From Nymphaea colorata (lineage: Eukaryota; Streptophyta; Magnoliopsida; Nymphaeales; Nymphaeaceae), in the NCBI RefSeq assembly GCF_008831285.2, contig NC_045138.2:8897205-8961204 (forward strand): 64,000 nt of DNA, given 5' to 3'. Positions 11,901 to 21,250 of the stretch are shown here, piece after piece (position 1 is the stretch's first letter; every line of letters begins with the position of its first letter). The notes under the pieces were generated by a model. The model was not told where the DNA came from, did not search any database, and saw only the letters and a list, made by a program, of their open reading frames with translations. A program made the position numbers and the translations under genes.

Positions 11901-11931
11901 GTACCTCACTCACTATATCTGTGTATGTTGA
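8917..11931 (+). CDS. Copia-N gag-protease-RT polyprotein lacking the integrase core
   Basis: A 1004-codon open frame. In order: a copia gag (residues about 25-230), a CCHC knuckle CQFCHRIGHTVDKCWQKH (about 250), protease with WLIDSGASTHLCG (about 350), and the block LQHVLHAPEFPHSPLSISQ. At about residue 444 the text jumps from FQDILTGRD to LFSVPPRVFGCVAF, which in intact copias lies near the end of integrase. RT follows from about 658 with LDVKNAFLYGDL and the catalytic YVDD near 841. The frame ends in a +1 shift near 11890, so RNase H sits in the next frame. Because the jump keeps frame, gag, protease and RT could still be made. Start: first ATG with gag homology. Confidence 0.92.
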   Translation: MSEISSGANTSSFASSGEMKSSPFSSIITKMDGGNYEMWAMQVKRTLIAHEKEHLILEPEPVQKVGKYTTWFKDNSLVMVWIVGTLSQDIANEVLHKESAKDMWDSLAATYSQARNETRIMQFHHDIHQMRQDGRPLHTYYSSLKSMFERLNSYFPACKCEQQKAYRDMLMAGVFLSGLDSVYESAKNQMLTSPSIPPIDEAYSRLSRIPIPASTVLDTTSAMLATRGRGGSFFARGREYRGRGNTTSRPVCQFCHRIGHTVDKCWQKHGRPAVANQTVFTDPPEQPKTQHTVSSSEIRADDIISQLRNLIGDRTQQAPDPTTSTITTAASASSSGMYSDYTPATDTTDWLIDSGASTHLCGDKAQFTSYVPTPPGRLVILADGKYSPVVGHGEVQLTSSLSLQHVLHAPEFPHSPLSISQITRDLNCRAIFDSSSLVFQDILTGRDLFSVPPRVFGCVAFVQLLGPGRDKLSPRAIKTIFVGYSRTQKGYRCYDPSTRRYYVSADVTFFKSTSFFSPNGTQLRAPEVNDEVHFPLPLMSCPKPVDSHFGAVYQRRTKPVAPAHCAPVPSPNTPKVIPDTNSADNFLCNDDIGECHEQVHAPNELDMPIAQRKGKRSCTLHPISGHLSMDRLTPMYRQFVKGLSAIALPQNPMDALSDPKWAAAMQEEMDALQSRGTWTLVTPSADAAIVGCRWVFTIKYRADGSLDRYKARLVAKGYTQTYGVDYYDTFSPVARHASLRILLAVAVSKNWSLSQLDVKNAFLYGDLHEEVYMQQPPGFVAEGECQKVCRLRKAIYGLKQSPRAWFQKLSENIENEGFRRSSADHSLFVKKTSTGTVIVLVYVDDIIVTGDDDQGISNIKDVLGQHFVTKDLGELRYFLGIEFARNRKGLIMCQRKYVTDVLQETGMLGCRPASTPMDINTRLYDDDTEDVDARQYRGIVGKLLYITVTRPDIAYAVSRVSQFMDKPKKVHWDAAMMILRYLKNSPGTGLFLSEWYLTHYICVC

Positions 11932-12394
11932 TGCCGACTATGCGGGATGCCCCTCAGACAGAAAATCCACCACTGGGTTTTGTGTGTTTATTGGATCCAA
12001 CTTGGTTACATGGAAGAGTAAGAAGCAAACTGTGGTTGCCAGATCAAGTGCAGAATCTGAGTATAGAGCTATGGCTCAGGGTACTGCTGAAGTTATGTGG
12101 GTTAGATCCCTGATGGTGGATCTTACTGTCGAAGTGCCTCTACCTATGCAATTGTTATGTGATAACAAAGCTGCACTGTTTATTGCTAATAATCCGGCTT
12201 TTCATGAAAGAACCAAGCATGTTGAAGTAGATTGTCACTACACCAGAGACATGATTCAAAAGGGGTTTGTAAGTACCTCACACATTTCAACTACAGGGCA
12301 AACGGCTGATATCTTTACTAAGGCTCTTGCAAGGGGACCATTCCAAAGCTGCTGTTCCAAGTTGAGCCTATTTGACATATACGCTCCAACTTGA
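11899..12394 (+). pseudogene. Copia-N RNase H, frameshifted from the polyprotein
   Basis: Contains YVDADYAGCPSDRKSTTGF, VARSSAESEYRAMA, the metal-binding LLCDNKAALFIANN and ERTKHVEVDCHYTRD, a complete copia RNase H ending FDIYAPT then stop. The frame is shifted by one relative to the upstream polyprotein, near 11885-11898 in a T/C-rich run. If the shift is genuine, this copy makes no RT-RNase H fusion. If it is a sequencing error, the whole gag-to-RNase H frame would be open. Confidence 0.85.
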
Positions 12395-12401
12395 GGGGGA
12401 G

Positions 12402-12572
12402 TGTTAAGATGTGTTTATATTCAGTTTTAGGTTTAAGAGGGTACTTTTGTAAATAACTTTTCCTTTAGATGTTTCTCTTGTATCTTCTCTCTCTCTCTCC
12501 TCTAGTCTATATAAAGAGGAGTTAGGGCAGATTTCGAGGTTAATCAAAGTATAATCTTCTCCTAATTTATCA
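12402..12572 (+). repeat. Copia-N 3' LTR
   Basis: 171 bp from TGTTAAGATG to ATTTATCA, preceded by the purine tract TTGAGGGGGAG and followed by the target duplication ATTAT at 12573-12577. Confidence 0.92.
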
Positions 12573-12577
12573 ATTAT

Positions 12578-14547
12578 GCAAGAGATAAATTGGAGCCTCG
12601 ACCATTGCTGTGTGTTTTCTTGGGTATAGTGAAAGTCAAAAAGGATATCATTGTTTGTATCCGGCCACTGAAAAATTTTTATCCCTCGACATGTTTGTTT
12701 TGATGAACATTTTTTTCCTTATAAAAATCCTGCTCAATTATATGATGGAGATTCTCTAACTTCAGATTTAATTTCTTTCTATGAGGAACAAGAGGACATA
12801 GAGCAACCGGCTTCCGAAGATGATAGTCTTATTCGAACGAATGATGGTCATGAGGAAGAAAGAGGTGAGATTGGCACCCACTCTTAGTTTCAAGAGGTTT
12901 TGATTGACAATATGCCAATTAATGAATAGCCGGTTCACAATCAGCTGGATAACCCTGATCAGGGCGAGCATCAGACAGCCACGACTGAAAACATGGAACA
13001 AAATCAAGTGCATAGAAATGAGATAGCACTATGCCAGTCAATGAGCAGTCGGATCACAATCAGCTGGAAAACTTAGAACAAGATCAAGGCGAACATGGAA
13101 TACATGACACGACCACAACTGAGAATTGGGAACAAGGGGAGCGTAAAATAAAAGTAAAACCTAGAGACTTGTACCCTATGATCCCAAGATGAATTTAGTT
13201 AGATCGAAATGGGTGTTTAAAACCAAACTCAAATCCGATGGGATGTTGGAAAAAGTTAAAGCCAAAGTTGTTGCTTGAGGGTTCACTCAAAAAGAAGGAA
13301 TTGGTTTAAATGAAAACTTTTCTCTTGTGGTTCGTCCTACCACTATTAGAATGGTCCTTTCCATTGCTACTATTAGACGGTGGGAAATGAGGCAGCTGGA
13401 TATTAAGAAAGCTTTCTTACACGACACTATTTATGAAGATGTATACATGAGACAGCCTCCTCGGTATGAAGATAAAACAAAACTAGGCTATGTTAGTAAA
13501 TTGCAGCAAGCTATTTACAGTCTAAAACAGGCATCGCATGCGTGGTATGCTAAATTAAGCAGTTTTCTTCTTGATTATGGTTTTTCTACTAGTATGGCTG
13601 ATCCGCCTATGTTTATATTGCATCAAAAATAAAAAATTCTTGTGCTCATTGTGTATGTTGACAACATGATCTTAACTAGAAATTGTTCCATATTTTTGCA
13701 AAGTTTTGTTAATGCTTTTTGCAAGGAGTTTCCTGTCAAAGATCTCGGGAGGTTGAGTTATTTTTTAGGAGTTGAAGTGACTTGAACAGAACAAGGAATT
13801 CTCTTATGTCAAACCAAGTATGTTAAAGACATTCTTGAAAGAGCAAAGATGGAGGATTGCAAACCAATTACCATGCCAATGGGTCCAAAAATGCCTCAGT
13901 ATAAAGATGATGAAATGAAATTTGACAATCCTACTTTCTATAGGCACATAGTTGGTTCCTTGCAATACTTGACTCTAACGCGACCAGACACCTCCTTTGT
14001 TGTCAATCATGTTAGTCAGTTTATGCATGAGCCATTTCAGATTCACTATCAAATGGTCAAAAGGATTTTATGGTACATTAAATGACCAATACACATGGGA
14101 CTAAACATATTGTTGCAAAGCACCTGGGCAAGATGTTCTCAAACTAGGTGATCCACCATAGGATTTTGTGTTTTTCTTAGTGCTAATTGTGTCTTGGAGT
14201 GTCAAGAAGTAAAATAGTGTAGCCAAATCTAGTACCGAGGCTGAATATAGAGCAATGACATTGAATTCTTAATGAAGGACATTGGAATTTAGATTATCAA
14301 TGTTCCAATCTTACACTGTGATAATAAGAGCTCTCTTTATATGACGGCAAATCCAGTATTTCATAACCGGAGCAAGCACATTCAAATTGGTTTTCATTAT
14401 GTAAGAGAGAGAGTAGCTCAAAAGCAACTTGAGACTAAGTACATTTCAACCAACAATCAAGTTGCCGATCTTTTACCAAAAGCTTATCAAAGCGTATTTT
14501 CAATCTCCTCAAGAACAAACTCAGCCTCCAACAGTGGCTCGGTTTGA
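12578..14547 (+). pseudogene. Copia-A integrase C-terminus, RT and RNase H
   Basis: After Copia-N the host resumes with CVFLGYSESQKGYHCLYP (end of integrase). A diverged linker leads to RT at about 13190: VRSKWVFKTKLKSDG, MRQLDIKKAFLHDTIYEDVYM, LKQASHAWYAKLS, and a catalytic box altered to YVDNMIL, where intact copies have YVDD. Then [28 protein letters not shown] and an RNase H tail near 14330 (NPVFHNRSKHIQIGFHYVRERV) ending beside the polypurine tract. Stops near 13280, 13632 and 13784 and the loss of the second catalytic Asp mark it as dead. Confidence 0.85.
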
Positions 14548-14554
14548 GGGGAAA

Positions 14555-14929
14555 TGTTAACGAAATTGGTAAGGAGGATAAGGACGACAAATCCACTGGA
14601 GAGAAAATCGACAATCAGAAAATGGTTGTCGAGCTAGTAACAGAAGATTGTGATCGATTGGATGAAAGAGGCAGAAAAATCATAAGATAAGAAAAGGCTA
14701 CAATCTTGGGATAAACTGAAGATTTCGTCTAATGTAGGCAAGAACAATCTTGCCTAAGATAATATGTAATTTCTTTCCCTATAAAAGGGACTCGACTCTA
14801 TCATTGTACTATCATCTTCTCATCAATAAAACAAAGTCTGAGTGCCTTCCGAACGTGGACTTAGGCTTCATCTAAGCTGAACCACATCAATTCTTGCCTT
14901 CCTTCTTTACTCTCCTTACGCTTTCTTTA
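14555..14929 (+). repeat. Copia-A 3' LTR
   Basis: 375 bp matching 1167-1537, preceded by TTTGAGGGGAAA and followed by AGAAA at 14930-14934. Confidence 0.92.
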
Positions 14930-14934
14930 AGAAA

Positions 14935-15870
14935 GTCCACCATGATGCTAGATCCCCTTCGCTTCATAAATGAAAGGATATTAAATAAACCAATCCTGTA
15001 ATCTACAACACTTTGGATATCGTACTTTATAAGGTACAATTTAGTCACAAATGAAAACATCTTAGCTTTTACAACTAGTCTATTTTTAGATAAGAGGTGT
15101 CTCACTACTTTCAATGGAGATGTTCAGGGAAGAGCGGAAGTCCCAAGTAAGTGAGAGGGAGACGACCCCCCCACCTACCAATTCAGAATGTTGCAGATAA
15201 TAGCTAATCCCTCACTATTCGCATTAAAGGGAATCACAATGGTTTTGTTATTGCTACACCCAGAACAGAACCATCTTCGAATTCTAACAACACTACTTTA
15301 ATTGTCTTCAATGATCTATGTGAAATCTTGGAGAAAATAAGAACATCATCTACATAAGTAAGCATAGGGAAAAAAAACCAAAACTGTAGATATGAATGGG
15401 GGAGAGATGCTATCTCTAAACCTTCAAATGTCATGCAAAGGTCTACCAGAAAAAGGTAAGGGGTTAGGGGGTCTCCCTACCTAAGTCCCTCATTAAATTG
15501 GAAAAACTGATTGGAATCCCATTCACCAGTATTATTAGAGAAGCTACAGTCACACAAGCAAAAATGTGGTCCACCCATTTCTTAGCAAATCCTAAGCCTG
15601 TAAGAGAGTTATAAAGAAACTTCCAATTCATTTTGTCATATGCCTTGGAGATATCCAACTTCAAACACACTGACCATTCGTTACTCCTATTCAGGGAATG
15701 AACTAACTCATGGACAAAAATAATGTTATCATCAATTAGTCTGCCAAGCCAGGCAACAACAGATGCAGAGAAATCATCAGAGGAAATATCAATACATTTA
15801 CGACAAAAATGAAAACCCCTAGCATAGTCGTAGGATTCAGGCTCCTGAATCAAGCCTTGTAACCATCATT
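14935..15870 (-). pseudogene. LINE reverse transcriptase (upstream half)
   Basis: On the minus strand: ARGFHFCRKCIDISSDDF, LKLDISKAYDKMNWKFLYNSL (the conserved LDxxKAYD RT motif) and GLGFAKKWVDHIF. After a frame break comes the catalytic box LTYVDDVLIFSK (near 15360). Degraded thumb/connection sequence with VVRHLLSKNRL and AKMFSF then reaches the Copia-A insertion. The product would be an L1-type LINE polyprotein. The frame is broken by stops and shifts. It continues at 1161 downward once Copia-A is removed. Confidence 0.82.
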
Positions 15871-16266
15871 TTCATCTATTATTATTGGACTTGATTGTCA
15901 TTTGAGTAGATTGCTGATCGCCTTTATGGAAAAGCAAGAATAATGCATGTGATTCCATCTGCAAAATGAGTCGCATATCCTGATCATAGAGAAACACTCT
16001 ATCGACCATCTGCCCCTCATATCAAACTAAACCAGCACAAACACAAACTGAACCCACCTACTTGGAAGCAATCTCCAACACCGATCCTATTTTGGCACCT
16101 ATTCTCCAAAATGGAGAGAAAATCCTGGATTTTAATCACAACCTGATTGCTTAGGAGTCCTTATTCAACCATCTTTGCTTGAGGGTTACTTCAACACAGT
16201 AATGCCAAATTTGTCACTTAATTCTTCTAAGATATTACTCATCGCCTTTGTGGAGAGGTTGATTCT
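15871..16266. other. Unassigned interval
   Basis: I recognise no gene or repeat. It probably includes upstream LINE sequence too diverged to read. Confidence 0.4.
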
Positions 16267-16530
16267 CACTACAAGAAAAAGAGCGTTTACTAATGCACTA
16301 GCTGCGTTACTAAAAGTGCGGACTAATGCACTCAAAGTGTTACAAATGGTGTTGCTAAAGGCCTCGTTACAGAATCTTTCTTTTACGAAAAAGTTGTGTG
16401 TGACTATTAACAATTAGTAACAAACTTTTCTTGTTATTACTAACGCAGATCCTGTATTGCTTATGCGTTTTGCATTACAAACTGTAACCAAACCTGTTTT
16501 TTACATTATACATGCGATATGTAATTCTTA
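16267..16530. repeat. CACTA-type transposon terminus
   Basis: CACTACAAGAAAAA at 16267-16280 is the consensus end of plant CACTA (En/Spm) elements. It is followed by subterminal-like repeats of GCGTTACTAA / ACTAATGCAC and similar to about 16460. No matching opposite end (TTCTTGTAGTG) was found nearby, so this is one terminus of a fragment. Confidence 0.55.
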
Positions 16531-16538
16531 GTATCTTG

Positions 16539-17262
16539 CTAATCAATAAAAAGAGGCAGAGAGCCACCAGTACAGCTTGCTGAAACAATCCAATAAAAAA
16601 AAACTGATGCATCTTGCACCTTAATCACCTTACAAACAGACTCATCAGTGAACATCACAGTCACATTATCTAGAACTTCATCAACATGGCATATCCAATG
16701 TTGGCCATTAAGCTCATAATCACCAATGGTGAAATCGCTAACATGCAGTAATTCGCTAGACAAATGTCTTATTATTTCCCCATTTTCAGCCCACAAAATA
16801 CTCATCCACCAAGTTCTTGTCCATCCAGTTGGATCAGAAGTCGATGCCACAACATCGCCATGCATAAACACCATAGCTGCAGCCAAAATCTCAGCAGCGT
16901 TATCTTTTGTCTCATTATGATTTAGCCCATATGACTTTAGCTTGACCACTTATCAACAAATCATTGCTCTCAAAATCATCCTCAATATCACTAATGCTGC
17001 TATCTGAGAATAGTTCTCCCCCAACTTCCATGACCATGCAAATCAGTCCCTCTTTCTTAGTGGACCTTACAACATCTTGCCTATAAACGTAAACCCCTTT
17101 ATTTAAGTGTTCTGGAACTTCCTGGTTTTTTATCAATTCCTTATCCTCATTCCCTTCCATTGCAGGAGAACATGCACTTGACCGGAACATTCCAATTGAT
17201 GAGCACTAACATCAGCATCAACCAAAAGGCTGGCATCTGTTGCTATGATGCTTGCTGACCAT
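16539..17262 (-). pseudogene. UBC23: UBC23-type E2 ubiquitin-conjugating enzyme, N-terminal fragment
   Basis: On the minus strand: VYVYRQDVVRSTKKEGLI, an acidic DSSISDIEDDFES stretch, then FMHGDVVASTSDPTGW, the pieces VSDFTIGDYELNG and HVDEVLDNVTVMF, and ESVCKVIKVQDA. This order matches the non-catalytic N-terminal region of large plant UBC23-type E2s (YRQD, HGDIVA...SDPTGQ, VGDYVV, DDVLDNVTV, SxCKV). At least one frameshift (near 16930) separates the two halves. The catalytic UBC domain with its active-site Cys is not present within the window. A possible acceptor site AG lies near 17263. It is either a truncated duplicate or a broken gene. The family call is from memory of the motif order. 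Confidence 0.6.
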
Positions 17263-18599
17263 CTAAAATTTTGAATGGAAATAAGATTAGTAAATACAGA
17301 AATCTCAGGAAATCAGACCATTAAACTCTATTCTTAAAGAGGCATCAATCACATTCAAATACATGCAACTCTGTTACAAGCATATAATTTCCACATATTG
17401 GTTCTGAAAAAATGGGAACAGATTAAATTTATAAAACGAGGAAACATAAAATCTCCAAACAGTCAAGAGAGCATACTAGGCCAGAATTTGTGGAAGCTCT
17501 ACTGTTGTTTGTGTGGCCAAATGAAACATTACAGCAACACTTGGAAGTTGAAAGGGGTGGTATTGCATGTGACATGTTGATGCATGCAAAACTTTTATGC
17601 CACATGAAACTTGTTCAACTTGGCATGTCATCAACCTTCGTGACATCCTTCCTGCATATCATCTCTTATGTGTCAACATCACAATGTTCTACTTGTTAAG
17701 TAATAATTCTCAAGTAATTAACTTAATTATGCATCCAAATAAAAAAAAATACTAGGGAAATCAAATTTTATCAATTGTAAGCAAATCAACTTAAAACTTT
17801 TTCCATAATAAACCCGACCCAATCTCTAATTTGAAGCGAATGACATGATGCACATACTGAACTGTAAATGATTAAAGTACATCTGTACCACTTCGCATGT
17901 GAACAAGGACTTGAGAGTAGTTTCCTTGGTCCAGTTCAAACCAGCAAGAACACAGTAGAGCAAACACCAATATCTTAGTGCAGTTCATAATTATATATCT
18001 AAACTGATCCTGATTCATGTTGAGGATGTGGGGGCCTTACACAGTCACAGCATGCCTGCCAAATGTGTACAAGACATTTGTGGCCCCAATGAAATAGAGA
18101 ACTAGCTTTGCTTCTCCTAAGTGCATGACCCCTTCCACCTTTTAAATGAGTAAAGAAAGATAGAAACAATCAAACACCATGTTGTTAAGGCCTTTAATAT
18201 CATCAAGAAATGAGGATTGTTATTTTGTTTACATGTGCATGAAGCAAAGCAGCAAGGTACCATGTACCTAGGTGTGTAGGTGGTCATGACTAGCTCAATG
18301 AAGTACTGGATTTTGTAGTTATGGAAGGAATAAATGAAGACTGTAAAAAATATGAAGGTAATTAGATCCATAGGTGGGGAGACCAGTTTGCTGGATCTCT
18401 TTGATTATGTGCCTAAGGCAGAACATAATTCAAGACCCCACTCAACTAAAAATGCAACATGCTGTTAGTCTTGACCAGAAAGCTATCTACTTCCATTCTT
18501 GAATGCGAAAAATTCAGCTACATACTTCTGTCTCCACATTCATTTTTCTAATGTTTATTACTTATTTATTTTATAAATATATATAAACTTTCTCCTTAC
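17263..18599. other. Unassigned interval
   Basis: AT-rich with only short frames. I see no conserved motif or repeat boundary. Confidence 0.4.
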
Positions 18600-19574
18600 G
18601 CCAGTGGTTTGGTGTAAGGGGTACAACGGCATCGTTACCTGACACCATGGAACCTTGCTGCGGGGAGGACTTCTCCTCCCCCTGTTCAGCTCCCACAATG
18701 CTAACCAGAGCCTTGCCGGTGGCCAGCTTGGCCAAAAAAAAAATGCATTGAATGCAATTTTTTTTGCAGTGGGGAGGCTACCGCCTCCTCCGTTTTTCAG
18801 GAAGGGAGCAGTGATGGCCTCCCTATTTCAAAAAAAATTGCCCTACGGGGCAAATTTCTTTTACTGGAGAGGCCATCGCCTCCCCTCTACAGCACCAGCG
18901 AAGCCCAGCAATCCATGGCTGTCGGCAACGCCTTGCCAAGCGTCGCCCATCGCCTGCCTGATTGCTCCTCATCTCAGCGTCGTTTCCTGTGACGTCACCT
19001 CCCACCTGCTTGCCGGTTGCCGCTCCTATCGTCGGCTCCCATCTGCGACGTCACCTCCCATCTGCTCTGTCTGTCGTTGCCTGCTTCTCTCCTCAGTTCT
19101 TTGTCGCCCGACAGTGCTCTCTCGGCCGCCGCTGCCCCCAACTCTATCACCCGACAGCTCCCAACTTTGTCATTGCTGCTCCCAACTCTGTCACCCGACG
19201 GTGCCCTCTGTATCGCCAACTCTATAGTTGCCACTTCTTGTCGCTGCTACTCCTAGTCTACAGAGTTATCGTTCGCTCCTCTACAGCCACCCTGTGTCGC
19301 TCGTCCTGTTTAGACGTTAGGGACTGCCCAACACTATTCTGTCCATCACTCGACCCCACTGTCGCCTCCCTTGCCGTCGCCTGAGCTGCACGGGTCTGTT
19401 GGTTACTGCTCACTGTCGCCTTCTTGCTACAGCGGAGCTTAGTTTCAGTCATGGCTGTCTGTCCTCGTTTCTGCTCGTTCCTTCCTTCTGGTATCCTCTA
19501 TTACTATTGTTGTGTGCTCTTTCTGCCCTTTGCATGCCTTCTCTTCTTGTGGTTGGTTGTTTTGCTGTTGTGAG
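18600..19574 (+). other. Copia-B upstream/leader region
   Basis: The right part (from about 18890) is C-rich and codes for nothing recognisable, like the leaders of the related Copia-C and Copia-N. The left part has repeated GGGGAGG/CGCCTCC segments. I found no primer site and no copy of the 3' LTR (24103-24344), so the 5' end of Copia-B is lost or replaced. Confidence 0.45.
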
Positions 19575-20930
19575 ATGGCTAAGTCATCCTTCTCTACTGT
19601 GAACACTGGTCAGACTGAGGTTGGGGGTGTTAGAACTGAAAATATACATGTTCAGGTCACCACTATTTGTCTTACCAAAGAAAACTACCTTCTATGGTCC
19701 GCTGCTATCACCATGGGGAACGTAGGTCGAGACAAAATTGCTTATTTAAATGGGAGGAAGATTGAACCGGCTGAGACAAATGTTGCTTGGGACACATGGT
19801 TTCTTGAGGACAACCAAGTTAAGACTTGGATTGTCAAATCTGTGTCCCTCGAGATTCAGCCCCTCATTCTTCGCAAGGGGACTGCGAGGGATATGTGGGT
19901 TATACTTGAGCAGATGTACGTCCAAAATAAGAAAGTGGCTCGAGTGTATCAATTGATAAAGGATGTCTATTCTCTATGGCAAGGTGAACGCTCTGCAGCA
20001 GATTTCTATGCAGTCTTGAAATCTAAGTGGAAGGAACTTGACTACTATTCTGATGACACTTGGGATTGTCCCCAAGATCAGGTGCGTCATCTAGCCAAGG
20101 AATGAGAGAATAGAGTATTCCTATTTTTAGCAGGGGCTAAATGATGACTTTGAGGGCATAAGGTGTCAAATCCTTAATTCTGACGGACTGCCTAGTATTG
20201 AAGATGTTTACTCTCGTGTAGAGGCTGAAGAGCAAAGACGCATTGTTATTACTAGGAAAAAAGGGGATCACATCTTATATAATGAGAGGTCTGCCCTTGT
20301 TAGTTGGGGTCTTGTAGGAGCTGCCCGACCTCCTCGCAAGTACACTCACTGCAAGAAGACTGGACATATAGTGGATTTTTGTTGGCACCTCCATCCAGAA
20401 AAGAAGAATAGTTGAGGGAGACCTTCTAGTGGGAAGAAATCTATTTCTGATGCTACCAACTCTAGTGGTGGGAAAGCCTCTATCTCAGCTGAACAGATTC
20501 ATGAGCTCCGTGCATATCTAAGTCAGATTGATGTTGGTCAGGCTGAAGTGTCCGATGATGTGAAGGTTAACCATGCTCTGGCCGTTTCTGGTGAAAAAGG
20601 TAATTCTTGTATGGGATAATGGATTGTTGACAGTGATGTCACCCATCATATGACTGGCAATCCTCAACTCTTCCATGAGTATAAGCTATCTTTTGGAAAG
20701 GAATGTGTTTCTCTTGCCGATGGTTCTTTTACCTCTATGGCAGGAAAAAAGAGTCTTTCTTTGTTAAACAAATTTTTAGTGCATGGTTCCTTACATGTTC
20801 CAAATCTTCCCTTGAATATTTTATCTGTCAGCAAGATTACAAAGGAGTTGAATTGTGAACTCATATCCTCTGCAAATAGTTATGTTTTGCAGGACTTGGT
20901 GACAGGGAAGAGGATTGAGATTGGTTAGGT
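19575..20930 (+). pseudogene. Copia-B gag and protease
   Basis: Begins with an ATG in the same context as Copia-C. Gag landmarks are VTTICLTKENYLLWSAAI, DTWFLEDNQVKTWI, LILRKGTARDMW and VLKSKWKELDYYSDD. Then the knuckle THCKKTGHIVDFCWHLHPEK, the protease remnant WIVDSDVTHHMTGNP (catalytic triplet changed from D-S-G to D-S-D) and LHVPNLPLNILSVSKI. Stops near 20103, 20415, 20620 and 20926 break the frame. Confidence 0.82.
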
Positions 20931-21028
20931 GTCTGCAGGCTTATATCGACTTCCCATCTGTGTGGCCACAGCTCTTATCACAACGGTTAGCAGGACAAAC
21001 AAGAAGAGAGAAGATTGTCTCCAGTCGT

Positions 21029-21250
21029 GAATTAGATCTCGCTTAGATTCACCACCGGGGAAATCCTAGGGGTTGTGGAGAGGGCTGAAGATACTTTGTA
21101 TACAGGCCGTACTCGTGATAGGATTTCAGTGCTCAACTAGTCATTCAATAGTAAATGGTTATCTGGCCCCCATAGAAGAAGGTAAGAAAAGAATTTTTCA
21201 TTTTTCTGTGGTAACCCCCGCAATGTAGCAATGTAATAGGGTGTCTACCG
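21029..21250. other. Foreign 220-bp segment inside Copia-B integrase
   Basis: In the homologous Copia-C, REDCLQS runs directly on through the pre-integrase motif (WHERFGH). In Copia-B the match breaks at about 21029 and resumes near 21251 with FGHLLF. The bases between do not match a copia and contain no recognisable gene. Confidence 0.5.

Larger units (their letters stand above)
8130..12572 (+). mobile_element. Copia-N, integrase-deleted Ty1/copia element
   Basis: Short 171-bp LTRs (8130-8300 and 12402-12572) are flanked by ATTAT (8125-8129 and 12573-12577). A primer site TGGTATCAGAGC is at 8301-8312 and a polypurine tract TTGAGGGGGAG at 12391-12401. I count three LTR differences, including TG to TA at the first dinucleotide of the 5' LTR. 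The body encodes gag, protease, RT and RNase H, but the pre-integrase zinc finger and catalytic core are absent. The element is about 0.8 kb shorter than a full copia. It is inserted in the integrase of Copia-A. Confidence 0.93.
1167..14929 (+). mobile_element. Copia-A, Ty1/copia LTR retrotransposon (host of four nested insertions)
   Basis: Two LTRs (1167-1537 and 14555-14929) begin TGTTAACGAAATTGG and end CTTTA, flanked by the 5-bp duplication AGAAA (1162-1166 and 14930-14934). A primer site TGGTATCAGAGC follows the 5' LTR and a polypurine run TTTGAGGGGAAA precedes the 3' LTR. Internal order is gag, PR, INT, RT, RNase H, which is copia order, and all frames are broken by stops. Removing the TRIM, hAT, MITE and Copia-N leaves about 5.2 kb, a normal copia size. 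It interrupts a LINE. Confidence 0.93.

Noticed and set aside
16175-16417. 80-codon plus-strand frame
   Set aside because: It spans a CACTA terminus and has no protein-like motif.
18655-19384. 190-codon and 140-codon plus-strand frames
   Set aside because: They fall in C/T-rich leader-like sequence before the Copia-B gag and have no domain or codon signal.
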